Positions 1 through 10,301 are shown, numbered from the stretch's first letter. The stretch is DNA of 64,000 bases from Mastigocoleus testarum BC008 (GCF_001456025.1 NZ_LMTZ01000107.1:62001-126000); one strand, 5' to 3'. Numbers and translations: made by a program. The notes: a model not told the origin generated them from the sequence alone.

Positions 1-488
1 GACGGCTAATTTTGAATAATTAATAGTAATTTCAAAAAGTACTGTTACACATCAATTCTTTAAATCTGTTCCCTATTCTCTATTCCCTATTCTCCGTTCC
101 CTGTTCCCTTTCATAAACTTGGATCATAATTTTTTATACATAACTTGACGCTTTCAATACTAAATGTATGAAAAAAACTTGACTGCAGTGTTAATACTGG
201 ATTAAATTCCAAGTTTTGAGATTACAAACTCAAAAAAAACAGTAAAACTTTAAACAAACATAATCAGAAATATACTTGTTTTTTTTTTGCTTAGATATCA
301 TAAGGTAAGAGGAATATTTCCTTGGTATTATTTGATTGCTTCTGAGCAATTATATAACTCTGAAGATGTTACGGATGTTTATATAAGTGCGTTTTATACT
401 AAAACCAAAAAATAAATTTCCCTATTCTCTGATAACAAGATAACAATCTGATTTATACTCAAACACCTAAGGATTAGTCGAGTCAAAT
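1..488. other. Intergenic region, no gene seen
   Basis: AT-rich leader of the histidine kinase gene. It holds a run of near-repeats of the type CCCTATTCTC around 69-110, a common low-complexity spacer in filamentous cyanobacteria. No ORF, RNA gene or clear promoter could be supported. Confidence 0.5.
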
Positions 489-2369
489 ATGTCTCCAGCT
501 AAGTCATCTACGTCAAATGCAGATCCTCAAGACACGCTCATATCTCGGAAAACCATATTTAATAAATGGTTTAACAATCTGAAAGTAGGTCATAAAATCG
601 GTTTGGGGTATACTGTCGCTTTGGGTATTGCTGTTATTGGTTCAGTTAGTGGAGTATTGATTGGAGATAGCTTCCACCAAAAGGCTGTACACCATGAAGA
701 AGATGCGAATGAGGAATTTAGGCTGATCAATACTCTAAATCTGGAATTATTACAAACTCATCAACATTTTTTGATGTTTTCTGCTGTTTTAGATAGCAAA
801 GAAAAGTTAAGAGAAAATAACGCTTTATTTGTTAAGCATAAAGAAAACTTTCAGAAACAATGGAAAAAATTTAAAGATAGTGAAGGTGGAACTGATGGGG
901 AAGAAGAAGAAGAAGGTGAGTTAGAAGCAGTAGAAAACTTTCTGGAAAATCATGGAAGTATCCCAGAAAAATATGTTAAAGAAACAGAAAAACTGTTACA
1001 AGAAGTTAATATTCTTGATGTAGAACCAAAAAGTAGAAATGCAGTGAAGAAGAAGCTGCTGGATTTTAATGATGGTAATTTAATAATCGATGTAAATAAC
1101 TTATCGGATGGTTTAGTAGTTTTAAGCGATCGTCTTGAAGAAGAATATAATTTAGCAAAATCTTACACTCTGGAAGCTTATCAGCTACGGCGTCGAATAA
1201 TTTTTAGCGGTGTAATTATATCAATACTAATTGCTGCAATTCTAGCAATGTATGTAAGTCGTGCAATTACCTATCCCTTACAAAATACTACTAAACTTGC
1301 AAAAAGAGTTACTCAGGAAGAAAACTTTGACTTACAAATTCCTGTTTTGACTACAGATGAGGTTGGAGTTCTTAGTGAATCTTTAAATGAGTTAATTTCT
1401 AAAGTCAAACAATTATTAGAAGAGCACCAACTAATTAATAAAAATTTAGACGAGAAAAATATATATCTTGAAAAAACTCTACAAGAACTCCAATCAACCC
1501 AAGCTCAGTTAATTCAAAGTGAGAAAATGTCTAGTTTGGGTCAACTTGTAGCGGGAGTAGCACATGAAATAAATAATCCAGTCAGCTTTATCCACGGAAA
1601 TTTAGTTCACGCGACTGAGTATATCCAAGAGTTATTAGAACTACTTGCTCTTTATCAAGATTGTTATCCAACACCTTCCGAAGAAATTCAATCACAAATA
1701 GAAGCTATTGAGCTTGGGTTTGTTGTTAAAGATTTAACCAAGCTGTTAAAGTCGATGCAAGTAGGAACTAGCAGAATTCGGGAAATTGTATTATCGTTAC
1801 GGAATTTTTCTCGTCTTGATGAATCTGATTTCAAGCGAGTAGATATTCATGAAGGTATTGATAATACATTGATGATTCTAAGGAATCGTTTGAAAGCAAC
1901 TGAAAAACGCCCAGAAATCGAAATTATCAGAAATTATGGTGATTTACCCTTCGTTGATTGCTACCCCGGTCAACTCAACCAAGTTTTCATGAATTTGCTA
2001 ACTAACGCAATTGATGCTTTGGATGAATCTAACCAAGGACTCAGTTACGGGGATGTGGAAGCAGAACCCAACACTATAACCATTAATACTGAATGTCCAG
2101 ATAAAGAATGGGTCAAAATTAGTATTAAAGATAATGGTTTGGGTATGAACCAAGAAGTAAAATCTAAGTTATTCGATCCATTCTTTACAACAAAACCCGT
2201 TGGAAAGGGTACGGGTTTAGGATTATCCATTAGCTATCAAATTTTAACCGATAAACATCAAGGTAAACTGTACTGCAATTCTGAATTAGGTGAAGGGAGC
2301 GAGTTTGTATTAGAAATACCAGTCAAGCAATTAGTCAAATCTGAGGTCTTTTCTCCCAGAGTTAAGTAG
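489..2369 (+). CDS. Membrane sensor histidine kinase (HAMP-HisKA-HATPase)
   Basis: A two-component sensor kinase of 626 residues. A first membrane helix lies at about residues 38-60. A helical periplasmic sensor region rich in Glu and Lys follows, then a second helix at about 238-258, a HAMP linker at about 258-312 and a coiled coil. The HisKA box reads GVAHEINNP, with the phospho-acceptor at His359. The C-terminus has the N box (NLLTNAID), the DNGLGM G1 box and the GKGTGLGLSIS G2 box of a HATPase domain. No receiver domain is attached and no response regulator lies beside it, so the partner is encoded elsewhere. The sensed signal cannot be read from the sequence. Confidence 0.93.
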   Translation: MSPAKSSTSNADPQDTLISRKTIFNKWFNNLKVGHKIGLGYTVALGIAVIGSVSGVLIGDSFHQKAVHHEEDANEEFRLINTLNLELLQTHQHFLMFSAVLDSKEKLRENNALFVKHKENFQKQWKKFKDSEGGTDGEEEEEGELEAVENFLENHGSIPEKYVKETEKLLQEVNILDVEPKSRNAVKKKLLDFNDGNLIIDVNNLSDGLVVLSDRLEEEYNLAKSYTLEAYQLRRRIIFSGVIISILIAAILAMYVSRAITYPLQNTTKLAKRVTQEENFDLQIPVLTTDEVGVLSESLNELISKVKQLLEEHQLINKNLDEKNIYLEKTLQELQSTQAQLIQSEKMSSLGQLVAGVAHEINNPVSFIHGNLVHATEYIQELLELLALYQDCYPTPSEEIQSQIEAIELGFVVKDLTKLLKSMQVGTSRIREIVLSLRNFSRLDESDFKRVDIHEGIDNTLMILRNRLKATEKRPEIEIIRNYGDLPFVDCYPGQLNQVFMNLLTNAIDALDESNQGLSYGDVEAEPNTITINTECPDKEWVKISIKDNGLGMNQEVKSKLFDPFFTTKPVGKGTGLGLSISYQILTDKHQGKLYCNSELGEGSEFVLEIPVKQLVKSEVFSPRVK

Positions 2370-2539
2370 CAATGAGACAAACGATAGTAAACAATTTGTT
2401 TGGCTTCATTCTTTGTTTCTAGTTGTATTTTTGTTTACTTAATTTACGAGTAGTTTATAGGAAGAGATAAGAGTTTTTTACAAAACTAAAACACAGTTAA
2501 AAACTATGTAACGAAAATATAAAATAAAAATCATATCAT

Positions 2540-2567
2540 CTTAATTAATTGTGAATAATTAATTAAG
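2540..2567. terminator. AT-rich perfect inverted repeat at the panB stop
   Basis: CTTAATTAATT and AATTAATTAAG form a perfect 11-bp stem with a 6-nt loop that overlaps the panB stop codon. It lies between the convergent kinase and panB genes and could end either transcript. The stem has almost no GC and lacks a clean T-run, so its strength as a terminator is uncertain. Confidence 0.4.
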
Positions 2568-3380
2568 ATGCAACCATTGATTTAACTCATCCAATTCTGC
2601 TTTTGGCATATGTCTTAGATTTTCTTCTCCAGGAAAAATATTTTCTTCTATATCTCGACTATATTTTTCAATTGCATCTATAGTCAACGTTTGAAAATCT
2701 TGATATTTTTTCGCCAGTCTAAATTTACGGGGCGTTATTCCTAGAATGTCATTAACAATTAATACTTGTCCATCGGTGTAACGTCCAGAACCAATACCAA
2801 TGGTGGGAATATTTAGTTTTTGGGTAATAACTTGACCTAATTCTTCTGGAATCAGTTCTAAAACTAACATAAAAATACCCAAGGTTTCCAATCTTTTTGC
2901 TGCTGTAATAATTTCTTTCGCTTGGTTAAAAGTTTTACCTTGAACGGCTTTTTTTTCGTGAGTTTGGGGTTGTAAACCAAGATGTCCGCAAACTGGGATA
3001 TTATGTTTTCTTAAGCATTTAACAACATCTTCTTCTAACCCTTCTAACTTGACACAATCTGCACCGTGGGAAATCAATCTTTTGGAGTTTTCTAAAGCTT
3101 GTTCCGGAGTTTGATAGGACATGTGAGGTAAATCCGCAAGAATAAAGCTTTCTTTTATTCCTCGACGGACAGCCTTAAGATGATGCACAATGTCATCCAT
3201 TGTCACCTGAGTTTCGTCTTCATAACCTAAAACATTAGTTCCTACACTGTCACCGACAAAAATTACATCTATTCCTGCTTTATCTTGTAGAAGAGCAGTA
3301 GTGTAGTCGTAGCAAGTAAGGGCAATAATTTTTTGCTTATTTTTCTTTTTATCAAGCAGATACTTTACATCCTTTTTCAT
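2559..3380 (-). CDS. panB: 3-methyl-2-oxobutanoate hydroxymethyltransferase (ketopantoate synthase)
   Basis: This enzyme transfers a hydroxymethyl group from 5,10-methylene-tetrahydrofolate to 2-oxoisovalerate, the first committed step of pantothenate and CoA synthesis. The 273 residues match the usual family length and carry typical blocks: LTCYDYTTA near the N-terminus, FVGDSVGTNVLGYEDE with the metal-binding Asp, GADCVKLEG, CGHLGLQPQ and PTIGIGSG. The ATG start at 3380 gives the normal N-terminus. It is monocistronic here and convergent with the upstream kinase gene. No other pantothenate gene is adjacent. Confidence 0.95.
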   Translation of the reverse strand: MKKDVKYLLDKKKNKQKIIALTCYDYTTALLQDKAGIDVIFVGDSVGTNVLGYEDETQVTMDDIVHHLKAVRRGIKESFILADLPHMSYQTPEQALENSKRLISHGADCVKLEGLEEDVVKCLRKHNIPVCGHLGLQPQTHEKKAVQGKTFNQAKEIITAAKRLETLGIFMLVLELIPEELGQVITQKLNIPTIGIGSGRYTDGQVLIVNDILGITPRKFRLAKKYQDFQTLTIDAIEKYSRDIEENIFPGEENLRHMPKAELDELNQWLHLN

Positions 3381-3892
3381 TGAGCTTAACCCTGAAATTT
3401 TACTGGTACTTATATATTAACTACAGAGGCGCACTTAGTACTCGAACGCGTTAATTTTGCTAGGCGATCGCAGGTAAGGGAAGAGGGGGAAGAGAGGGAA
3501 GTGTGGGGAGTGTGGAAGTGTGGGGAGTGTGGGAGGTGTGGGAGGTGTGGGGAGTGTGGGGAGAAAATAAATTTTTATCCTTATTATTAACTCCTCAGAA
3601 TAAAACCCTCATAACTTGTGTTGTCGAGTAACGCTCTTCCATCACTCTCATCAAAGTTAAAAAGTAAAATCCTTGCTGGATAAGACTTTTAGCCAAAAGT
3701 GATGATTTTATTCATAGTGTTAGAAAATAAAGCTCCAAACTCAATCCCTGTTTGAGGTTAAAAAATGGTCTGAGATTTTTACTTCCCCATTTGGATGGAA
3801 GAGCGATGATAGTATGACCTATGTCTTGACCATCTTTTAGCTTTTCAATTAAGAAATTTCCTTAATTATAAGTACTTCTAAAAGCAACACCA
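3381..3892. repeat. Intergenic region with GTGTGGGGAGT tandem repeat
   Basis: A G-rich run of imperfect GTGTGGGGA/GTGTGGGAG units covers about 3505-3561, preceded by a HIP1 site (GCGATCGC) near 3464. The complementary-strand version of the same repeat occurs at about 16674-16755. The rest (3570-3892) is AT-rich with no supportable gene. Confidence 0.65.
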
Positions 3893-5929
3893 TTACAATT
3901 GAGCAAGAATTTTCTTAACTCTTTGTAAGTCAGAATTATACTGTTTTTGGGTGTATATTTTAGCTGCTTGTTGAAAAGCTAATCTGGCTTCTGTTGTTTT
4001 TTTCAAAGCTAAAAATGAATTACCTTTATTTTCATGTGCTCCAGCATGATGGGGATCGCGACTAATTACACGATCGCTGTCTTTGATCGCATCTTTATAT
4101 TTTTTACGGGCAAAGCGAGCTAAACTACGTTGATAATAAGCTTCGACGTAGTTTTTATCAATTTTGATTGCTCGGTCGAAATCTTTAGTCGCGTCTCGAT
4201 ATCTTCCAACCGCAAAGCGTGCGCGTCCCCGATGATAAAATACCTGTTTCCACCGGTGGGAATATTTAATTGCTTGGTTAAAATTGTTGAGAGCTAACTG
4301 GTAATTTTTGATTTTGTACTGAGTTAAACCCCTCAGATTATATGCTGCTGCATGTCTGCTATCTAGTCTAATTGCTTTGTTTGTATCTTTTAGGACTGCT
4401 TGATGATTTTCTAACAAGTGGTAAACGTTTGCTCTACCGGTAAAGGCTTTTGCGTCGGGTTGTAGAGTAATGATTTTTTCGCGATCGCTTAAAGCTGCTT
4501 GATAATTTTTTCTTGCAATATATAAATTAGCTCTATATTCGTAGGCTTGGATATCGCTAGGATTAATTCTAATAGCTGTTGTATAGTCAGTTAATGCACC
4601 TTGGTAATTTCTCAGTTTTCTTTTAGCTAGACCGCGATTGGTATAGGCTGTAGCGAATCTGGGATTAATTGTAATGGCTCTGTCAAAATAGGCGATCGCA
4701 CCTTTATAGTCTTTTATTTTGTGACGTTTATCTCCCCAACGTTGATAATCAGAATCTTCTGCGCGAATGGTATCAGGAGGTAAAGTAGCTAAATCTAAAT
4801 TTGCACCTCTAAAGTCGGTATCATTTAAAGAAGCTCCCTCGAAGCGCACATCAGTTAATTTGGCAAACCTAAAGTTAGCATTGTCAAGATTAGCATTACG
4901 CAAGTTGGTCTTTTTAAGTTCGGCGTAGCTAAGATTGGTATCTTCCAACTGTGCATTGACTAAATTTGCATCGTTTAATTGTACGTTACTTAGATCTAAA
5001 CCGCTTAAATCTTCACCTTCGAGGTTTACATCATTGAGAATTGCTCCTTTAAGTTCAATATCCCTTAGATCTACACCCCTGAAGTTAGCCCTACTTAGAT
5101 TTGCTCCGGAGAAATTTACTCCATAAAGGTCAATATCCCTTAAATTTATGCCTCTTAAGTCAGCACCGCTAAGATCTACTCCCCTTAAGTTAACACCTCT
5201 AAGATTGACATACCTGAAATCTGCACCATCAAGATTTGCACCTCTGAGGTCAACCCCTGACAAGTTGACACCACTGAGATCTACGCCTTTTAGATTGACT
5301 CCATAAAGATTAACGCCTCTGAGATCAGAACCACGGAGGATTGTTCCTTGCAAATCTACCCCACTGAGGTCAATGTTTCTGAGATCCACATCACTTAAAT
5401 CTACACCGTTGAGATTCACACCTCTGAGATTTACATCCTCAAAGTCGATACCATCAAGTTCTGCACCGGCTAGTTTTGCACCTCTGAGATCTACATCTTT
5501 GAGTTTGGCGTAATTTAGACGCGCTCCTCGAAGATTTGTATTTCTCAGGTTAGCTCCAGCAAGATTAGTATTTCTGAGATCGGCGTAGCTCAGATCTGCA
5601 TATCTTAAATTGGCGTTTCTCAAGTTTGCGCGATTGAGTTTAGCGTTTCTTAAGTTTGCGCGATTTAAGTTTACTCTTCTGAGGTTGCAGCCAGAACAAT
5701 TTTTAGTTTCTAATAGTTTTTTGAGGTTTGGATTTTCCTGTTGTTGAGCATATTTGGTATTTTGTTCCTCGCGGGCGTAAACTGAAGAGGAAAAGACTAA
5801 AGGAGTAAATAAAATTAATACAATAAAAACAATTGGCAATTTATGTAACTGAAATTTTAATAGCTTAGATGGCAATGGCTTAGATGCAACTGTGATAAAT
5901 TTAGCTGTAATAAATTTAGGTGTCATCAT
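3893..5929 (-). CDS. Exported pentapeptide-repeat and TPR protein
   Basis: A 678-residue protein. The N-terminus has a hydrophobic segment at about residues 28-50 ending in VYA, consistent with a signal peptide or anchor. A short Cys pair (NCSGCNL) follows, then a long block of pentapeptide repeats of the form (A/V)(D/N)LRG from about residue 70 to 375, predicted to form a right-handed quadrilateral beta-helix. The C-terminal 290 residues are tetratricopeptide repeats (A-YNRGLAK, AYYQRSLARF). The first repeats and Cys pair resemble those of the shorter pentapeptide protein at 52578-53018. It is probably a periplasmic scaffold; no enzymatic motif is visible. Confidence 0.88.
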   Translation of the reverse strand: MMTPKFITAKFITVASKPLPSKLLKFQLHKLPIVFIVLILFTPLVFSSSVYAREEQNTKYAQQQENPNLKKLLETKNCSGCNLRRVNLNRANLRNAKLNRANLRNANLRYADLSYADLRNTNLAGANLRNTNLRGARLNYAKLKDVDLRGAKLAGAELDGIDFEDVNLRGVNLNGVDLSDVDLRNIDLSGVDLQGTILRGSDLRGVNLYGVNLKGVDLSGVNLSGVDLRGANLDGADFRYVNLRGVNLRGVDLSGADLRGINLRDIDLYGVNFSGANLSRANFRGVDLRDIELKGAILNDVNLEGEDLSGLDLSNVQLNDANLVNAQLEDTNLSYAELKKTNLRNANLDNANFRFAKLTDVRFEGASLNDTDFRGANLDLATLPPDTIRAEDSDYQRWGDKRHKIKDYKGAIAYFDRAITINPRFATAYTNRGLAKRKLRNYQGALTDYTTAIRINPSDIQAYEYRANLYIARKNYQAALSDREKIITLQPDAKAFTGRANVYHLLENHQAVLKDTNKAIRLDSRHAAAYNLRGLTQYKIKNYQLALNNFNQAIKYSHRWKQVFYHRGRARFAVGRYRDATKDFDRAIKIDKNYVEAYYQRSLARFARKKYKDAIKDSDRVISRDPHHAGAHENKGNSFLALKKTTEARLAFQQAAKIYTQKQYNSDLQRVKKILAQL

Positions 5930-6380
5930 ATTTTCTGACTATAACTTTTATTTCTGGGTAAGAATATTACGTAGATAGAAAATAATATTTGTAATAGCTG
6001 ACGATATGATTGTGAATTTTGTTCTTCGTATTTTCTTAATTTGTAGTTTTTAATTTCTCAGGTTTTCTTTTTGAGTAAATGAACGATCCAGAACCTCCTA
6101 CATCAGCTTTAAGTAAGTGATAAATACCTATTTTGACTTTTGTCAATAGTGCTTAGGGAATAAAGCTACTAAAAAGTTAGTATCCAGCAACTTACCTTAA
6201 ATATTTATAGCCAGAAAATGAGATTGCATATACAAAATATAGAAACTCCAAAATATAGAAACTCCAAAATATAGAAACTCCAAAATATAGCAACGCCACA
6301 TCTAGATCTTGGGAAATAAATTCCATACAAGATTTTTGAGAAACAGATTAAATAAATTTTTGCGTTTTTCGGAAAATATA
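5930..6380. repeat. Intergenic region with four 16-bp tandem repeats
   Basis: Four tandem copies of AAAATATAGAAACTCC occupy 6234-6297, the last one diverged. The array ends about 80 bp before the chosen oxidoreductase start, so it lies in that gene's leader. The rest is AT-rich with no gene. Confidence 0.75.
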
Positions 6381-7946
6381 ATGAGTAATTTTGATAGTGC
6401 TAATTTTGGGAATTTACAAACAGATATAATTATTGTTGGTAGCGGTATTGGTGGCTTGAGTTGCGCTGCAATCTTGGCACATTATGGTTTTGATGTCACG
6501 GTGTGTGAAAGTCATTCCATCCCCGGTGGTGCTGCACATTCTTTCGAACGCAATGGTTTTAAGTTCGATTCCGGACCCTCGTTATATTCCGGACTTTCTC
6601 AAAATCCTTCTAATAATCCTTTGCGACAGGTTCTAGATATCATTGGCGAAGATGCATCTTGGCAAACTTATAATACTTGGGGTTGTTGCTTACCCGAAGG
6701 TGACTTTGATACTACCGTTGGAGCAGACCAGTTTTGTGAAGTGTTAGCCAAATTGCGCGGAAATGAAGCTGTGAGACAGTGGCGCAAACTACAAAAAATT
6801 ATGGCACCATTAGCAAGTGCAGCAACAGCAATTCCTCCCATGGCTATGCGTTTTGACTTCGGTGCTGCGTTCACCATGGGGAAATATGCACCATCTTTAT
6901 TAAAACATGCTGCAAATGTCACCAAGCTAACTGGCTCTTTCGCCGATTTGATTGATGGCGCGATTGCAGATTCTTTTATTCTTAACTGGTTAGATTTACT
7001 CTCCTTCTTGCTGTCCGGACTTCCTGCAAGTGGAACGAGTGCTGCAGAGATGGCTTTTATGTTTGCGGAATGGTACAAGCCGGGTGTAGTTTTAGATTAC
7101 CCCATCGGTGGAAGTGGAGCAATAGTTGATGCACTTGTACGAGGACTAAAACGTAATAACGGAAAGTTAATTTTGGGAGCCCATATCGAGCAAATTATAG
7201 TTGAGAATAATCGTGCGGTAGGAGTACATTTAGGGAATGGGAAACAAATTAGAGCTCGTAAAGCTGTAGTTTCCAATGTTTCTGTTTGGGACACTTTAAA
7301 ATTATTACCACAGGGAGCATTACCACAAAAATTTGTCCGAGAACGACAAAAGACCCCCGAATGTAATAGCTTCATGCATTTACATTTGGGAATTAATGCT
7401 GAAAATATTCGGTCAGATTTAGCTTGTCATTACATTGTCGTTAATGATTGGGACAAAGGAGTAACTGCGCCCCAGAATGTTGTGTTAGTGTCGATTCCAT
7501 CCTTGCTAGATCCAGGTTTAGCACCTGAAGGTAAGCACGCAATTCACGTTTATACTCCCGGTAATGAACCATATGAAGTCTGGGAAGGGATGGATCGAAA
7601 AAGTGAAGTATACAAACAACAAAAGCAAGCTCGTGCAGAGGTAATGTGGCAAGCTTTAGAAAGAATTATTCCTGATATTCGCGAGCGTTGTGAAGTCACA
7701 CTGGTGGGAACTCCCCTGACTCACCAACGTTTTCTCCGTCGTCATAATGGTTCCTATGGTCCTGCAATTGCTGCTGGTAAAGGTTTTTTCCCCGGTCCGA
7801 TGACACCAATCTCCGGTTTATTATGTTGTGGAGATTCCACATTTCCTGGAATTGGTTTACCTGCAGTTGCTGCTAGCGGTGCGATCGCTGCTAATACTTT
7901 AGCACCATTACAGAAGCATTGGGAAATATTGAAGTTTTGTACTTAA
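6381..7946 (+). CDS. FAD-dependent phytoene desaturase/carotene isomerase-family oxidoreductase
   Basis: A 521-residue flavoprotein of the amine-oxidase-like family that includes CrtI desaturases, CrtISO isomerases and retinol saturases. The N-terminal Rossmann motif VGSGIGGLSCAAILAHYG and the following Glu bind FAD; PGGAAHSFERNGFKFDSGPS is the characteristic second block. The C-terminal LLCCGDSTFPGIGLPAVAASG is the flavin-binding end block. Length fits the family. The ATG at 6381 is preferred over a TTG further upstream because the Rossmann strand begins about 15 residues later. The substrate is probably a carotenoid or related polyene, but which one cannot be decided. Confidence 0.87.
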   Translation: MSNFDSANFGNLQTDIIIVGSGIGGLSCAAILAHYGFDVTVCESHSIPGGAAHSFERNGFKFDSGPSLYSGLSQNPSNNPLRQVLDIIGEDASWQTYNTWGCCLPEGDFDTTVGADQFCEVLAKLRGNEAVRQWRKLQKIMAPLASAATAIPPMAMRFDFGAAFTMGKYAPSLLKHAANVTKLTGSFADLIDGAIADSFILNWLDLLSFLLSGLPASGTSAAEMAFMFAEWYKPGVVLDYPIGGSGAIVDALVRGLKRNNGKLILGAHIEQIIVENNRAVGVHLGNGKQIRARKAVVSNVSVWDTLKLLPQGALPQKFVRERQKTPECNSFMHLHLGINAENIRSDLACHYIVVNDWDKGVTAPQNVVLVSIPSLLDPGLAPEGKHAIHVYTPGNEPYEVWEGMDRKSEVYKQQKQARAEVMWQALERIIPDIRERCEVTLVGTPLTHQRFLRRHNGSYGPAIAAGKGFFPGPMTPISGLLCCGDSTFPGIGLPAVAASGAIAANTLAPLQKHWEILKFCT

Positions 7947-8071
7947 TAGGGAATAAGATATCCGGTAAACGCTGGCTACAGCTATATTTATCGCAGAATA
8001 CAGAAAAGAGTCTGTCCTTCATAGTTACAGCCCCCTAAATCCCAAATTTTGGCCGACATTTAGGGGAGTAG

Positions 8072-8668
8072 AATTATCGTGTAGAAGCATTTGGAGATAA
8101 TACGTTTATCAAGTCCTATAGTGCTAACGCTAACTGTCCGGACAGCGAATCTCAGCCAATCCATGTTGATGGTGATGATACAGCTTTAATTGTCAATATA
8201 GGTTTGACCGATATTACTGAGCATAACGGTAGTATTGAACTTTGGCCTGGAACGCATTTAATTAGAGGTGTTGGAACCAGAATTCCACCATCTATATTTG
8301 AGGAGCGGCGAAAAATTGCCCCACCAATTCGTGCAAACACTAAAAAAGGCAGCTTATTGATTAGACACACACAAGTTTGGCACCGAGGGATGCCAAATTA
8401 TTCTGGTAGAGTCAGGCATATGGTTGCTACCATGCACTATAAATATGGAAGCGACTTAGGGGAGCCATTAAAATTTAACAAAGGATGTGAGGCAGAATTT
8501 GAAAATTCTATTCTGCATCCAAATGTCGAATTTACAGATGAAATTATCGATCTGAGTCCCAAAGATTCTTTTTTTGGAATTTGTAAGGATACTTTTTTCC
8601 GAATTTCCCCTGAGGCTTTCAACTTTGCAGCTAAGCTTTATCGAGGAACTTTAAAAAGAAAAGGATAA
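8072..8668 (+). pseudogene. N-terminally truncated phytanoyl-CoA dioxygenase (PhyH) family protein
   Basis: The frame is open from just after a stop at 8069 to 8668 and encodes about 198 residues that match the C-terminal two thirds of a PhyH Fe(II)/2-oxoglutarate dioxygenase. Iron ligands are visible as IHVDGDD (His and Asp) and VWHRG (distal His); the Arg in SGRVRHM is a candidate oxoglutarate ligand. The usual N-terminal ~80-100 residues are absent. Upstream lies a CCCCTAAATCCC/GACATTTAGGGG repeat at about 8032-8065, which probably marks the break. An internal TTG at 8204 would give a 154-residue product lacking the HxD pair. Most likely a remnant. Confidence 0.75.
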
Positions 8669-8782
8669 GTGTTGAATCGGCAGCGCGTTGGAAATTAGTT
8701 TCACACCACGATGACAACTATTCTTAGTTCTGTTTCTTATAGTGTCGGAGTACAAAACCCACTCCTTCTAGGTGCGGGAGTC

Positions 8783-9898
8783 TCAATCTCCAATACCCAT
8801 TGCATTTAAATCCGACCGACAGTAATTTTCTGGCTTCGATACTGAATGGATTTTTATCGAAGATCCTTTTCTGATAATAAATTCACTCAGACCTACGTTA
8901 ATCGGTCTATTTGGATCGATTGTTTCCCAGTGACTATCTTTTCCCCAGTCGTAGGTGTATCCCAGTCTGGTCCATGGATAATTGTTAGTCATCCATTGGT
9001 GGAAGAACCAGTATTTATATTTATTAGAAACAGACACAAACAGATTTGAGCGAGAAAAATCTAGCTCTGCTTCGCGATCAGTAATTTCCGGATCTGGGGT
9101 AGGTCTAAATAAATATTTTGGCTCTACCCATATTTCCACTAGTTTGCGTCTTTGATTTTTTTCTGGTTTTTCTGGAGTTAACCCTAATAATTGGTTAATT
9201 CTGTAGGGTAGAGTTACTTTGTTATTGGTATTTTTAGTATTACTGTATTGGGTACAAAACTCTTTTAAATCTGGGACTGCTGTCACCCAGACATCCCTTT
9301 CAAGGGACATATATTTACCAAGATTTTCTTCATACCCATTCCAGCTAGTCCAAATCAACACTAGAACCCGACTATTGATATTTCCATCTTCCCATATAAG
9401 TTTTTTATTGTGTTCTACTATTGCTGTGAGGTTTCTCCATATTTCTTCTGGTTCAGTTTTCTTGGTTTCTGCGAGCCCATCACAATAAGCTTTAGCCTCA
9501 GGGTAAATTGATGCAGGATATTTTTGATAGCATTGAGAATTTGCAACTCCAGACTCTGCAGTATTATTCTGTTTTGAATGTGCAGGAGATGACGAAAATA
9601 GATGTATACAAATTATAGTGAGAGAAATTAAAACGAGGGAAGAGGGAAGAAGGAAGAAGGAAGAAGTTTGGAATTGCATTAGCGCAGCGTGCCTGCAAGG
9701 CATTGGGGATTTAAACCCCAACGCATTCATGCAAAGCGTGCGGGCGTATTTTACACCGTATGACAGTGGAGAATTCAACCCATATTTGTTAGAAGAAAGA
9801 AGTAGACTCCCTTCTTCCTCCTGGCTTCTTCCTTCTTCCTTACGAACGAAGTTCGTTAAAGGTAATAAAACAAATAATAAGCCCTTATTATTTTTCAT
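8783..9898 (-). CDS. Secreted protein of unknown function with repeat-disrupted N-terminus
   Basis: The family was not recognised. The mature part (about 270 residues) is rich in Trp and Tyr and contains a WTSWNGYEENLGKY block and a Pro/Trp-rich C-terminus ending in a Cys-containing tail (NYCRSDLNAMGIGD). The hydrophobic stretch LVLISLTIICIHLF followed by SSSPAHS looks like a signal peptide. Upstream of it, about 70 in-frame codons derive from an inserted repeat (9636-9843), and the far N-terminus MKNNKGLLFVLLP looks like the start of the original signal peptide. Translation may instead begin at the ATG at 9679 (MQFQTSS), giving 298 residues. Confidence 0.6.
   Translation of the reverse strand: MKNNKGLLFVLLPLTNFVRKEEGRSQEEEGSLLLSSNKYGLNSPLSYGVKYARTLCMNALGFKSPMPCRHAALMQFQTSSFFLLPSSLVLISLTIICIHLFSSSPAHSKQNNTAESGVANSQCYQKYPASIYPEAKAYCDGLAETKKTEPEEIWRNLTAIVEHNKKLIWEDGNINSRVLVLIWTSWNGYEENLGKYMSLERDVWVTAVPDLKEFCTQYSNTKNTNNKVTLPYRINQLLGLTPEKPEKNQRRKLVEIWVEPKYLFRPTPDPEITDREAELDFSRSNLFVSVSNKYKYWFFHQWMTNNYPWTRLGYTYDWGKDSHWETIDPNRPINVGLSEFIIRKGSSIKIHSVSKPENYCRSDLNAMGIGD
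9636..9843. repeat. MITE-like insertion with purine/pyrimidine-rich inverted ends
   Basis: About 208 bp bounded by GAAGAGGGAAGAAGGAAG at one end and CTTCTTCCTTCTTCCTT at the other, with GCGCAGCGTGCCTGCAAG- and GCAAAGCGTGCGGGCG-like palindromic pieces inside. It interrupts the signal-peptide region of the minus-strand gene without shifting its frame. No transposase is encoded. Confidence 0.55.
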
Positions 9899-10301
9899 TT
9901 TTATATATCTGTTTCTGGTAGATGTTTGCAGATGTATATTGACTGTTGGTATTTGATTATTGATTCGTGTGCCTATTAAATCATCGGGAGTTTAATCATC
10001 GAGATTTTAATGTAAATGTTTTCACGAACACTGTATAGCAACAGACACCTCGTTTAGGACATTATAATTTTGGCTTAAAGAGAACAGTGGTTAGACCCCG
10101 CGCCGCCTGGCGAAGCCACCCCGTTCTCCAAGGGCGCGCTCTAGGGTGGGAATGCTGACCAAGACAGGGAAAAGGGAACGGGGAACAGAAAAACGTCCTA
10201 AAAATAATGGCGACAGTTGTAATTCGGTTGTTCTTACATTTTGTTTGTGTAAAGTCTAAAACTGTCACTAGAACTTGACGTTTAGTGATATATTATACCT
10301 T
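9899..10301. other. Intergenic region with GC-rich repeat block
   Basis: A GC-rich block at about 10090-10150 (CGCGCCGCCTGGCGAAGCC..., AGGGCGCGCTCTAGGGTGGG) is typical of dispersed cyanobacterial repeats. No plausible gene is present; the short frame at 10062-10268 is composed of this repeat. Confidence 0.45.

Noticed and set aside
6234..6297. Regular repeats resembling a CRISPR array
   Set aside because: The units are directly tandem with no unique spacers, and no cas gene is present.
10062..10268. 68-codon minus-strand frame as a gene
   Set aside because: Mostly made of a GC-rich dispersed repeat; no start context or domain.
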